Origin: Phoronis australis
Lineage: Eukaryota; Phoronida; Phoronidae
Direction of reading: 5' to 3'
Assembly (NCBI GenBank): GCA_002633005.1
Contig: NMRA01000068.1
Location: 1,071,092-1,135,091, forward strand
Length of the DNA: 64,000 bases
Numbering within the stretch: the first letter of the stretch is position 1; each line of letters starts with the position of its first letter. This document shows positions 21,671 through 32,087 of this stretch, one piece after another. The translations under genes were made by a program, and so were the position numbers. Under the pieces are notes generated by a model that did no database searches, had not been told where the DNA came from, and was given only the letters and a program-made list of their open reading frames with translations.

Positions 21671-24600
21671 CTGGAACAGAGTTATTACACAGTGTTAAAC
21701 AACAATCGGTTACTTCAGTGTGTTAATTAACTGACCAGAGTTATGCCAGTGGGTTAAAGAAATTCGTAAGACTTACAATCAAATAACTGTCAGATCAGAG
21801 TTATACCAAAACAACTTTATCAGTGTTATGGCAGTGGTCACAGTTACCTCAGGATAATAAAGAACTTGACCAGTCAATCGTGCAAAATAACATAATGATC
21901 AGAGTTACGTCAGCGTGTTAAATAACTTAATCTGTTATGACAGAATGTTAAACAACATCATCAGGGTTACATGACAGTGTGTTAAATATCAACTTGACCA
22001 CATGGGAAAGTCAGCAAAAGTGTGAACATAACAAACCAGATTTTTGACATCTAGTTTATAGGCACAGATGATGTTTTGCTGAATTGTTGTATATTGGAAA
22101 GGTGGAGCTGACTAACTTGGGTATACCAGGTCAGGTACAACCAGGGATGTTTGTCATTTTTAGTTAACTGTTTCTAATAGTTGAAATAGCAAGATCACAT
22201 GATGGTCTGGTCCATCCAAAAAAAACAACATCAGTTGTGCTCTTCTCATGTGGAACACAGGATAAATTTCGCAAAGGTCCATCTATGAATTTGGAATAAA
22301 AAGGCTGACATAATGACAATTTGCCTATGGGGGGGGGGCACAGTAGTCAAGTCTGTCCAAAAATTGACAACAGTTGTGGTTTCTTCAATAGGAACACATA
22401 CTTAATTTCAAGAAGATCCATCTAAGAACTTGGAAGAGATTTAGGCAGAAACAATGACAAACCTCAATGGCATAAGAGGACAACACAGCAGTCAGACCCA
22501 TCCAAAATTCAACACCATCTGTGCTTCATTCAATAACATAGAACTCAGTTTCAATCTCTTGGCCAGCTTTGGTCCACCATCCACCAACCATGACTACAGG
22601 CTCAGGACACCAAAACAACCCATGAAATTTGTAAGCAAATTTTTATATTTGAACATGACACAGCATTAATTTTAAACCCCCAACTCTTCAGTTATCTCCT
22701 CTTTCGTCATGTGTTTCCCTTTTAACTGTCTTACCTCTCTCATTTTGAAGAATGCAGCTCCAGTTAGTAAACTATCACTGCCAGCCTGATGCTGTGGCCC
22801 CAGTCGCCGTAGCTACAACACAGAAATAGATGAGTGTTGATTAAACTGGCTAAAACAGACTTTNCACAGTAGTCAAGTCTGTCCAAAAATTGACAACAGT
22901 TGTGGTTTCTTCAATAGGAACACATACTTAATTTCAAGAAGATCCATCTAAGAACTTGGAAGACATTTAGGCAGAAACAAAGACAAATCTCATTGGCATA
23001 AGAGGACAACACAGCAGTCAGACCCAACCAAAATTCAACACCATCTGTGCTTCATTCAATAACATAGAACTCAGTTTCAACCTCTTGGCCAGCTTTGGTC
23101 CACCATTCACCAACCATGACTACAGGCTCAGGACACCAAAACAACCCATGAAATGTGTAAGCAAATTTTTATATTTGAACATGACACAGCATTAATTTCA
23201 AACCCCCAACTCTTCAGTTATCTCCTCTCTCATCATGTGTTTCCCTTTTAACTGTCTTACCTCTCTCATTTTGAAGAATGCAGCTCCAGTTAGTAAACTA
23301 TCACTGCCAGCCTGATGCTGTGGCCCCAGTCGCCGTAGCTACAACACAGAAATAGATGAGTGTTGATTAAACTGGCTAAAACAGACTTTGTTTGCAACTA
23401 TAACACAGAGAACTATGCATGTTTTAAACTGGCTAAACCAAAACAAGACTAAATCAAAAGCTTTATTTTTGAGATATGTCAACATCTTGGTTTTCACGCT
23501 GTGACCTTGAAAGTGACATCAAATCGACTGTCACCTGCAGTTGCCCCACCAACAGCTTAGTACTAAATCTTAAGCTTTGTTCTTCAGATATGCTGTGAAC
23601 AACATTTCCCAAAGTCAAAACTGTGACTTTGAAAATAACATCAAGGTCACCAAAATCGACTAGCACCTGGAGTTGCCTGTGTACACTTGGTATAAAATAT
23701 GAACAAAATGTGCAGCTTCATTTTTGAGATATGCCATCAAGAACACCGAGTGGTTCATAAACAGATGTTCCCCACTTAAGCATTATATCAAATCCTCAGA
23801 CAAGGCGTTCAGCTACAACCTGGACAACATTCCAAATTACCAGGGAGCTCACTTCATCAAAATGCTTGCATTCAAAAAGAACCCCATAGAGGTCTACCAT
23901 CTTTTTGAAAAAAGTGGTAGGACTTTCGGAAGTTTGTATTGTCAGCTGCAGCGCCCTCATTCAGCCATATGCTCTTGTGGCACGTTATAAGAGAATGGCT
24001 TTACTTCGTCGGCATTTGGCAAATACAAGAGAAGTCTGATGACATTTCTGCATATCAGCGAGAACAATGCCCAAAGAGTGCATCGTAAACATATGTAAAA
24101 GATGATTATCAGTTTTTTAAATAATTGTTTAAAAATGATACCAGGAAATTTTGAAAAGCGATGTCATCCAAACATTAAATTTCCTGAACATCCATCGAGC
24201 AGTACCGTATATATTGTGGTGGATGTCGAAAAATTGAAATTGCCTCTACAGGGGGTAGCATTAGTGGCAATGTTCCGAAAAATTTGAGGGTGCTGTCTTA
24301 TCTATAATAAGTGTAAAATCTCCCAAAAATCACTCAAGTGGATCGGCCGAGAGAGGTGGTGGAGGGTCCCTATTGGTTCAGTGCTCTGTTCAAATACTAA
24401 AGTCCATCGGTCCCTTTGCAATACTACCAAGCAAGACTAGTTTTCTAACAGACTGGAGATCATTACCATATAACGTGGCTTGTTTGTGAGCGGCAACGTA
24501 GCTCGTGCGGTAAACTCAAGTACGCAAAAATAAAGACATGTCACATTTGCAAAATTCATTTAATACATGACGCTTGTTGTTATTAACAATCTTTATTTCG

Positions 24601-27600
24601 TTTCAATCATATCCTCGGAACAAAGTTCGTCATTCAACAGAACATTGGTAACGTAACTGACTATGAGATATGATTAAGACACACGATATTTCGAAACATA
24701 CTTGTTTCATTTTCAAGTGGAAATAAAATGACACAGTAATACCACCACAGAGCAAAAGCTGTAAACAAACACAGTGGGACACAGTAGGTAAGAAATACCA
24801 CAAAGAATGACAATGTCTTTTAATCATGTCTCTTGGTCAGTTGCTTTACCATTGTTCTGTTGAGTGTCGAACTTTGTTCCGAGGATATGAACGGAATGGA
24901 ATAAAGATCGTTAATAACGACAAGTGTCGTGTATTCAACTAATTTTGCATAACTGAAAACTTGCTCCCGAAGTACAGCCACCTGTCACATTCCTAAAGAT
25001 TATCTGCACTTGGAGTGGAACCTTCAATAAGGTGGCCAAAAGGATTGACGATTGATTCTCTCTGTGCATGAATGAGGCTATGTACTTTGTAGCTGGATTA
25101 ATCTTGTCAGTGAGGATTATTCAAGCTTAACATACTAACAATTGTAGACATCCTGTCAGCCCCCTATCCCAAACCCTCACCCGCAGCTGATCAGCTACCT
25201 TCTGCAGACCATCCTTCATGTCACCAGCCATCCAAACCTCTCACCTCAAATGATCAGCCACTTCCTTCAGACAANTGAAATCGAAACATCGAAATGTTAA
25301 CTTAATAATTGAATTAAGGAATAAGGGGGAGGATTTATCTCTTTTCACAACTTTCTGTGTTCATGACCAGACTGAGGCCTGAGGCAACTCGTAGCATTCG
25401 TTTTCAACGTCAACGGTCGTATGCATGTAGACGCACAACTCCCTTAGGATCAAAACTACGTTTTGTCTTTGTTTTCCCCGGCACCATTCTATCATAACCA
25501 CACCTCGTTGGTTCAATGTTATGGCGAATTTGTGAATGAAAGGACTGAGGGTATACCGAAGCTGTTCTGTACCTGGCGGGAGACTCAATTTACTTGAAAG
25601 CCCTTTAACCTTTGACATTGGATAAGTGGTAAACAAATATCCACGCGGTTGTGCGGTTCCAAGGTGGTTCTGCTAAATCTTTTTTTTCTCGCTACGCAGT
25701 ATATATTTCGTATTTGAAGTTCCCCGAGAATGAAGAAAAGGTATTTTGCTAGACACAAGTGAAATATTGTAAAAATGGCCCATTTTTGTGAATAAGGTTG
25801 GAAATATCCTTAACAGTGTGAAGAAACACGATGGCACTCATAGGTTCCAAAACGATGGCACAGTTCTGTAACAATACTTATGAACATTCAATAAAACACT
25901 ACTCCTATTTAATCTTGCATTGTTTATGAAAAACGTAAACCACAGCTCTTGTAGCCTTTGTAACAATCAGTACTGGCTGCAGCTTCACATGAGTGCTGCT
26001 GGAGTGCTATGTGTAATGGGTCCAGACCTAATGCTTGGTGAATTCCCTACAAGGGAACAAATGCACAATTTACTACATTACAGTAGTTGCAAACACTAGT
26101 GGATCACAAACCGGTAATTAAAAGTTGAATGAATGTTAACATGGCCGATTGAGTAGTGCGTGGCTGGTGCAACTAGACTGGCAGTGATAATACATTCATG
26201 TGCAATCGGGGGTCAACTCTGATTTAGAAAAATAAGACAAAAACTGCATTCCATCAACCCAAGACACTCGCAAGAATAGCTAACTGTGTGATCATGTGTT
26301 TCAGCAGTAATGCATGGCAACATCTAGTGAGGTTTTGCATGATCTCGCATTTTCACGAGTTTCTTGGGTCTACAGAACGCAGCCAAAGCTGGAGCAACAT
26401 GAGTGGATTAGGAGCAACATTGAGTTGGCGCAGTATCGAGTGTGACGCCGAATGGCAAAGTGTGGAAATGAGTTGGTGTAGGTTGAAGTGGATTGGTGTA
26501 CTTTGGAGTGGAATGGTGTAATTTGGATTGGTATAATTTGGAGAGGATTGGTGTAGTTTGGAGTGCACGTGGAGCCCAATGTATTGGTGCAGTGGATTGG
26601 TGTTCTCATTTTGAAAGATTTAAGTTGTCATGCAGGAATTTACAAAAAATATGGTGACCATCAGTCGTTGCAATTACATAGACAAAATACTTGGTAATCA
26701 TTAATGGCAGAACATTTATCGCAATAATATTGCCAATAGTAAGCTTCCATGACTTAACCATTATGATCAAAGTTTTACTGAAATTATCATCGCGTTTGTC
26801 TTGCGGAATAGCCAGATGCAGTGGCAGACAAAAAATTGCGTCCTTTTCAATTTTCTTGCATATTTTAGTGATTGGGTAGCCTTAATACCAACACTGAATT
26901 GTGTGTGCATTTTTCAAGAAAAATTGTCTGTACAAATGAAACCTTGTGAAGCCATTTGTAAATAGTACTATTTGCGTACAATTGTCACGTCCAAAATATG
27001 ACACTCTGGAAGGCTTCAATTAGGCAAGCTGTTTGTATTTCCCAGGTTGAAAATTGCTTGAAAACCAGTTTTAGTTTAAGTTAAAGTCAGACTACATCCA
27101 CAGGTACGATTTTCCAGATCAAATAAATAAAATCCAGATCAAAATTTTCCAACCCAGTGGTTGTTATGTCAAACCATGAAGTGTTACAATAATCAATACC
27201 CCTGCTTACCTGTGAAAGGAAAGCCACTTAATGTGGTCACACAGCACAAGGCCAGAGGTAGTCAGAAGCTCAGCAAAGTCGTTCACATCTATACCTTCCT
27301 CCAGATGGCGCTGGAACTGAATGCCCGAGTTCTGTAACAGGTCTATAGAGTCCTGAGCGTACATATCCTCCCTGCAATAATAATCATAGACGGCATGCCA
27401 GTAGAATGAAGCTGAGAGGACCAAAAACAATTGCAAATAATTTTACATACTTGTAGAATGTCAAACAGCAAGAACATTGACACAGTGACTGTCAACAGTG
27501 CAACTAACATTCAAGCAAATAAATGAGCAATTGCAGGATGTTGCTGTTTAGAAAATCCGGAGCTATCAGTCAGATGTCATGCTCTTAGCCCATGAGGGTT

Positions 27601-28851
27601 GAATGTACATTACATCTCAGCCTGGTAGTAATACAACGTGAACAAATGGAGTCTACATTAATGGAGAATCATTATACGTTTAGGTCACGCCAGCCATGTC
27701 TATGACCACAAGACTCGTTGCATGAGTAGGTCATGCCAGCCATGTCTATGACAAGACTCTTTGTATGAGAAGGTCATGTCTGCAATGTTTATCAACAAGA
27801 GACTCACTGTAGGAGTATGAGTATTCCATTGCCAGTCATGTTTGTGGTAACACAACAGTTACTACACAAATTCTTAAAAGTTAGAACCCTATACATGGAA
27901 TGGAAAGCCAACTCCCACAGATAACCTATGTATTCTATTATTTAGAGCTTGCGAATGAAGTTGGCATTCCAGGTCTAGAGCTCTGTGACGTGATAAATCA
28001 TAACATAGTTGAATGCTTCAAGCTGTCACAGACATTTCCTCCCTTACGTACGTTAAACTGAACGTAAAGTTGAACTGCCATGTGGAATGAGGTTGCGGTG
28101 ATTGTCCATTTTCGTCCAGGAAGGTGATGCCCAGCTGTATTATCTTCAACAAGTTAACATTACATCGCAGTAACTGGTATTGGTAGTCAGAGGTGCTGCG
28201 AAACTCACCAATAGGTCGCGCTACTACACCAGGGAACTCAGTGTCCTGAAATCAGACAGTTTGGGGCATTTAAAAATACTAGCCATTTTAATAGACCAAA
28301 TTTAACCTAAAAACATGTCAAAGAGTTACAGCGAGGATTAAGATGATTTGAACAGTAAGACTACACTGAGCCTACATCTTAAACTAGTATATATCAGGCT
28401 AATTCCTAAAGCTATCTTCCAATCATGTGACACAAGTTTAAACAGACAATGCACACTTTTGGTGTCTCTTAAATTCTCATTGTTCATACACAGGAACAAA
28501 ATGACAGGAGTTTTTGGAGATGAATTCTTAATACAGGTAGACAATCACCAGGAAATGGTTGTTTCAAGTGTCTAAGAGTGTGTTCACTAGAACCAAACAT
28601 GGATGTTTAAAATGTAATTACAGAAATGCAAGGGTGTGTATTTACACAACACAAGCATTAATAAGATATATGTAATAGACAATGCAGATGTAACAGTCAC
28701 ATATAGGATGAAGGATACACACCATAGCAATGTAATGATATGTTTGGGCCAACTGCCGCACATTTTTAAACTCTTCTTCTAAGTTGCTTTTCCACACATC
28801 TTTAATGCCAAAATCAGGTGGTCCAGGCTGTTGCAGTGCAATGGAGGGCAT
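21515..28851 (-). CDS. CNOT7: CCR4-NOT deadenylase subunit 7/8 (CAF1/POP2)
   Basis: CAF1-type 3'-5' poly(A) exonuclease of the cytoplasmic CCR4-NOT complex, which shortens mRNA tails. Coding exons on the minus strand: 28723-28851, 28052-28245, 27210-27371, an exon mostly lost at the gap at 25275, 22735-22812 (also present at 23261-23338), and 21515-21670. DEDD-family residues seen: D and E of DTEFPG (residues 44 and 46), and H and D of GPQHQAGSDSLLTG. The third Asp, in the YDVKYLM segment of the family, falls in the missing exon. The N-terminus (MPSIALQQPGPPDFGIKDVW) and the tail MFFEDNIDDAKYCGHLYGLG also fit the family. The end is a Thr/Ser/Asn-rich tail unlike vertebrate ones. Invertebrates usually have one gene ancestral to both CNOT7 and CNOT8, so the symbol stands for either. 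The gene itself should be intact; the damage looks like assembly. Confidence 0.93.
21661..22000. repeat. Degenerate minisatellite including the acceptor region of the last CNOT exon
   Basis: Units of roughly 60 bases carry AACAGAGTTATTACACAGTG, ACCAGAGTTATGCCAGTG, ATCAGAGTTATACCA, ATCAGAGTTACGTCAGCG and CAGGGTTACATGACAGTG. Read on the minus strand, this is the polypyrimidine side of the acceptor (TAACTCTGTTCCAG). A decoy AG preceded by TAACTCTGGTC lies at 21731-21732, 60 bases from the true one at 21671-21672. Confidence 0.65.
22339..22863. repeat. Contig-end duplication, copy 1
   Basis: 525 bases repeated at 22865-23389 with a fixed offset of 526 and about 2% mismatch. It follows a G run (22329-22338) and ends at the N at 22864. 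It includes one CNOT exon, which is identical in both copies. Confidence 0.9.
22735..22812 (-). CDS. CNOT7: CNOT7/8-like exon with GPQHQAGSDSLLTG (copy 1)
   Basis: 26 codons, phase 0 at both ends. The acceptor is GTTGTAG|CTA and the donor GAG|GTAAGA. It carries the catalytic H and D of the CAF1 family. Same exon as 23261-23338; only one is expected to be real. Confidence 0.9.
22864..22864. other. Assembly gap between overlapping contig ends
   Basis: A single N separates two near-identical 525-base segments. The second begins exactly where copy 1 leaves its poly-G run, which suggests a contig broken at the homopolymer and then joined end to end instead of overlapped. Confidence 0.85.
22865..23389. 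repeat. Contig-end duplication, copy 2
   Basis: Second copy of 22339-22863, with about ten substitutions such as AGAGATTTAGG/AGACATTTAGG and CTTTCGTC/CTCTCATC, and no indel. That level suits two alleles in a polymorphic animal. Confidence 0.9.
23261..23338 (-). CDS. CNOT7: CNOT7/8-like exon with GPQHQAGSDSLLTG (copy 2)
   Basis: Identical coding sequence to 22735-22812, with the same splice sites. If both were spliced in, 26 residues of the catalytic core would be repeated, which no CAF1 protein has, so this is read as an assembly duplicate. Confidence 0.85.
23475..23725. repeat. Two-unit tandem repeat
   Basis: Two diverged units of about 120 bases, each with TTTGAGATATG or TTCAGATATG, then CTGTGACTTTGAAA.T.ACATCAA, TCGACT, and a CACCTG-AGTTGCC end. 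Intronic in the CNOT7/8-like gene. Confidence 0.6.
23724..24086 (+). pseudogene. Coding-like remnant of unknown origin
   Basis: An open frame of 88 codons without a clear start includes FSYNLDNIPNYQGAHFIKML and NPIEVYHLFEKSG. Near 23950 another frame continues with ALIQPYALVARYKRMALLRR up to a stop near 24040. Codon use and residue mix look protein-like. The frame break suggests a decayed insertion inside the CNOT intron, on the opposite strand. I do not recognise the family. Confidence 0.3.
24549..24952. mobile_element. MITE with long terminal inverted repeats
   Basis: Arms of about 110 bases (24549-24660 and 24838-24952) share CATATCCTCGGAACAAAGTT, TTCAACAGAACA.TGGTAA and TTGC.AAATT at about 85% identity, around a 175-base centre. 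The total is about 400 bases and there is no coding potential. It is intronic in the CNOT7/8-like gene. Confidence 0.85.
25183..25274 (-). CDS. CNOT7: CNOT7/8-like exon, 3' end only (two tandem copies beside a gap)
   Basis: On the minus strand the bases next to the gap read CLKEVADHLR. About 60 bases on, a second copy reads GLQKVADQLR followed by a GTGAGG donor. Both match the CAF1 segment that precedes LxRxGPQHQ, and the phase-0 donor of the second copy joins correctly to the exon at 22735. The rest of the exon (about 50 codons, with a catalytic Asp) is absent. A stop falls right after the first copy, so the true structure is unclear. Confidence 0.6.
25275..25275. other. Assembly gap cutting a CNOT7/8-like exon
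   Basis: A single N borders the truncated exon end. On the other side (25276 onward) no trace of the expected GYDFGYLIK-type sequence is found, so it is probably in the gap. Confidence 0.8.
26450..26600. repeat. GGATTGGTGTAATTTGGAGT minisatellite
   Basis: About seven degenerate units of 15-20 bases alternating GGATTGGTGTA and TTTGGAGTG. The matching minus-strand open frames (PNYTNPNYT-like) are products of the repeat. Confidence 0.85.
27210..27371 (-). CDS. CNOT7: CNOT7/8-like exon 3
   Basis: 162 bases. The acceptor ATTGCAG|GGAG is followed by EDMYAQDSIDLLQNSGIQFQ and later VLCDHIKWLSFH. The donor CACAG|GTAAGC leaves two bases of a codon. This is the conserved middle of the CAF1 nuclease domain. 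Confidence 0.95.
27676..27850. repeat. Three-unit tandem repeat in CNOT intron
   Basis: Three units of about 55 bases with AGGTCA(C/T)G(C/T)C.GCCATGTCTATGAC, AAGACTC and a TTG.ATGAG.AG link. Increasingly diverged. Confidence 0.7.
28052..28245 (-). CDS. CNOT7: CNOT7/8-like exon 2 (DTEFPG motif)
   Basis: 194 bases. The acceptor GATTTCAG|GAC starts DTEFPGVVARPIGEFRSTSD and the exon continues through LLRCNVNLLKIIQLG. The first two acidic residues are metal-binding. The donor TTTAAC|GTACGT is chosen over a GTAAGG four bases on because only it keeps the frame. Confidence 0.95.
28723..28851 (-). CDS. CNOT7: CNOT7/8-like first coding exon
   Basis: 43 codons from ATG 28849-28851, starting MPSIALQQPGPPDFGIKDVW and ending YHYIAM at donor ATG|GTGTGT. 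The ATG follows TACTGAAG, so it could sit directly after an acceptor, with non-coding 5' exons further upstream that I cannot place. Confidence 0.93.
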
Positions 28852-29938
28852 CTTCAGTATAAGTCATTGAGTGGATATCTGGATCAATGGAGGAAACTCA
28901 ATCAATTGCAGAGTATAATAAGCACATCTTCAATACCTGGACCAAGAGTGAAAACTCAGTTACAGGGTATCTTCTGTCAAGAATTGAAAAGTCACAGTTC
29001 AAGTTATCTATCTGTACCCACAAAGCTTTTTGTTAAAACAATTCCTCAGATTTCCTTAGCAGTATTTGACACAAGTATACATGTCAATTCAATAGTTAAT
29101 ATTAGTATGACTACAGTGAAAATCTCAGTACAGTAACCACGTTGAATTACAATTCAGCTGTGTAGTTTGCATGGCCTGCTGGAGCATGTCCATACTTTCA
29201 CATGCCAGTTCCAAACCATTGGTCAAAATAAGGTGCTACTGAGAAACTGCTAGTATGTGACATGTCTGAAGTGTCTAAAGTTTTCAAGTCTAAAGTTTCT
29301 TCTTTAATCTGACCATGTGCATACCGTATTCGCCCTAATAAGCGCCCATGCCCCTATAAGTGCCCCCCCATGCGCAGGCCTTTATCCAGGATTTCGAAAA
29401 TAGGGTGTCCAAAATGGGGTTCCCAATATTCCAAGGGCGTCCATGATTTCGACGCGTAACCCCCCCCACCCCCAGCAATCCTCCTAACCAAACAGACCAA
29501 GGTTTTTACAATGCTATCAACCAAGTGTGAGCATAGCAACATTGTATATACTTTGTATATACATTGTATATTTCTTCCTGCTTTGAAAAAAGAGCCACCA
29601 CTGTGAGTCTCTATAGGCTTCCTAGTAATCATTACAATGTGTGTATCCAAACTTGAAAGCTTCCTATTGATAGTGGGCGTCCAAATGATAGATTGGGCGT
29701 CCTTGCCAGGGCATCCATATTAGTGCTAGGGCGTCTATTTAGATGCCCAGGACCTACACTGCATAAAGGTCTGACCATGCGTTTTCAGACTTCACTAAAA
29801 TAAGTGCCCAGTCCATGAACATGTACATGCGAAAAATGCCTAAACTACAGTTCTAAAATTCTACAGTAACGTCTTCAATTATCAATAAGATCCAACAGTC
29901 CTGAAGAAAGTCATTGAGCGCGGAATTTGTAGACCACT
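28852..29938. other. Spacer between CNOT7/8-like gene and hAT-like element
   Basis: No exon is recognised. From 29320 to about 29800 there is a decayed repeat that starts ATACCGTATTCGCCCTAATA and contains repeated 'GGGCGTCC' and 'AAGTGCCC' strings. Similar AAGTGCCCATATAAGTGC and TTACCGTAT strings occur at 40205-40310. Confidence 0.5.
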
Positions 29939-32087
29939 CAGTGTTCTCCACATCCGAAAATCTTAACAGGTCGCACGCATAAAAACTGCAATGTGCCGGA
30001 ACCGCGCGGCAGCCAACATTCTCCATAAGCTAGTGTGCAGTTTTTTTGTACACCTTATTTTTACCCACGCATTTTAATAGTAATGCACAGTAGTGCAAAT
30101 AAATAACTGTGTTTATTCAACTTTTTATTTGTAAAAGTTAGCCTTATTTACAAACATATCACATATGTCATAACCCATTTGCTTAGTCAATGAATTTGAA
30201 ATGGAAGTCTACAGAGGTGTTTGATACACTAGTGTGGAGGTTTTAGGCTACTCAATAATTGTGATGTCAATGTCAACTAAGTACAAAAAGTCTAACACAG
30301 AAGTAAACTTTTCCCATGAAGTGGGCAGTCCAAGTGAAGTGTCTTTGCAAAGTCAGTCACATTTTTAATTTTAGGTCTTGATAGCAGAGTCTACGTTTTC
30401 CCTGGGTTTGTAAGTGTAATGTCTTGCACAGCATTCTTATAGTCTGAATTCGATGTTCTGAAGCTGGTACAACATACTGAACTTCTGCACCACCAGAACT
30501 CTTGTAAAAAATTCACAATATGCGAGTTCTCTCTTATGAATGCAAATTAGGTAGGGTAAACAAAACAATTCACGTGCGTTTCCATCTACTTGGACGGGAG
30601 TGTTAGGCCTGTTGATGACAACCAATATTTCTAAAAAGATATCAATTGAATTATCAAATGCTTTCAACTATGGAATTCCCATAATTTTCAGGATTGTCAC
30701 AAACTCATTTTCCAGATGAAAACCATCTATTCTTAAGTTAGAGCAAATTGTATTCATTTGTATTGCCGATGTTTGACGTTGTCGGCAAAAATTCGGTTCA
30801 CCGTTCATGACACGGATATTTGCGATCCGTTGACCGAGCCCGGCAATATCACCATCACCCAGCCCTGGATTATCTGTCGTATTTGCATCTGAGTCAACGT
30901 CAGTATCTGAAACATCTCTCGGTTTTTAAAATAATCCTTAGGTTTAGCGGTGCTTCGCTTTCGTGCGGCAGACGACATTTCTAAGTATGTAGAATGCGCA
31001 AGTCAATAGGTAACGGAAGCCAGGATAGAATTCACTAACGTAAGGACCAAGCTAGGTAAACAAGACTCTGCGAGATTACGCGAGATATTACCGCTTGATT
31101 TCAATGAGATCACGTGATTTTGGCTGCAATTTCTCAGCGCGAGACACGTATATTTTGAACTTTACTCAGTGACGTCACCCGCTGTCCCAAATCTCAGAAT
31201 ACTCCCCTGAAACCGCAAACGTGACGCACGGCTACTATTGAGGTTGTCAACGGCTTGGCAGATTTTTATAGGGAGTATGCACCACAAATGTAATGTTCAT
31301 GCTGCCAACAAAACTCCTTATAAGGCAACAAGATGAACTCGGTCACTCTCAATGGGCCGGTGGCACCAAAAGAAACCAATAATATTCATCTAAGTGAGAA
31401 ATACACAAACAACAAACAATGAGTGCCATCAAAAGCAGTTTCATGCAAATATTTTTGAGACTAGTATCGGTAAAGTCTGTGCCGTGGGGCCCACGGAATA
31501 TTGAAAAATGAGCTACGAAAACCAATTAAAATTCTGGCCCTCCCAGAAGACGGCCGTTGCATAAACTGCTACGCAATGGTGTCTGCTGACAACATATACT
31601 TCGCAGAACTAACCAGCAGAACTAACCACGGAGCCGTAGTTATTTTCAATGGGTAATATGATCAGTTGTCCGCCGAACACAAAAAGCCAATAGGCCTAAC
31701 GCAACGATCTGCGACTTTCGTGATGGACTGCACCTCCAGTGAACAGGTAGTGGATTAGGTGTATAGGTAGCACTGGGCCTTTGTTTAAACTGACTAGTAG
31801 TTCGAGATGAATTGAAAAGGTAATTGAGAGATTATTTACACGCCGCATTACACCATAAATAGACAAGCGGCCCGGTCTGTCGCTTGAGTGGGACCGGTGA
31901 TTAGGCTGTCTACAACTGACCACTTCCTTAGCTTTATTCAGTTTTAATGGGCTATGGGCAGTTGCTGTCAAGCCTAATTTGAAACTGGTCGCAGGACTTT
32001 TAAACAGGACGCTGGATTTTTAAACAGGATGCGCGCTCGGCCAAACAGGACGCTGCGACACATTAAAAGTGGTCGTGGAGAACACTG
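29939..32087 (-). mobile_element. hAT-like DNA transposon, decayed
   Basis: The ends are perfect 13-base inverted repeats, CAGTGTTCTCCAC, which matches the CAGNG ends of hAT elements. Inside on the minus strand is a frame from ATG 30976-30978, MSSAARKRSTAKPKDYF, that continues after a one-base shift near the A run as an acidic, Asp-rich segment and then in pieces to about 30437. This looks like the N-terminus of a broken transposase. No conserved hAT C-terminal region is visible. Flanking 8-base duplications are not evident. Confidence 0.5.

Noticed and set aside
23261-23338. Genuine tandem exon duplication in CNOT7/8
   Set aside because: The copies are separated by a single N, share all intronic sequence and would double a catalytic segment. 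A contig-end overlap explains it better.
26353-26609. Minus-strand frames rich in Asn-Tyr-Thr and His-Ser-Thr
   Set aside because: They translate the GGATTGGTGTAATTTGG minisatellite.
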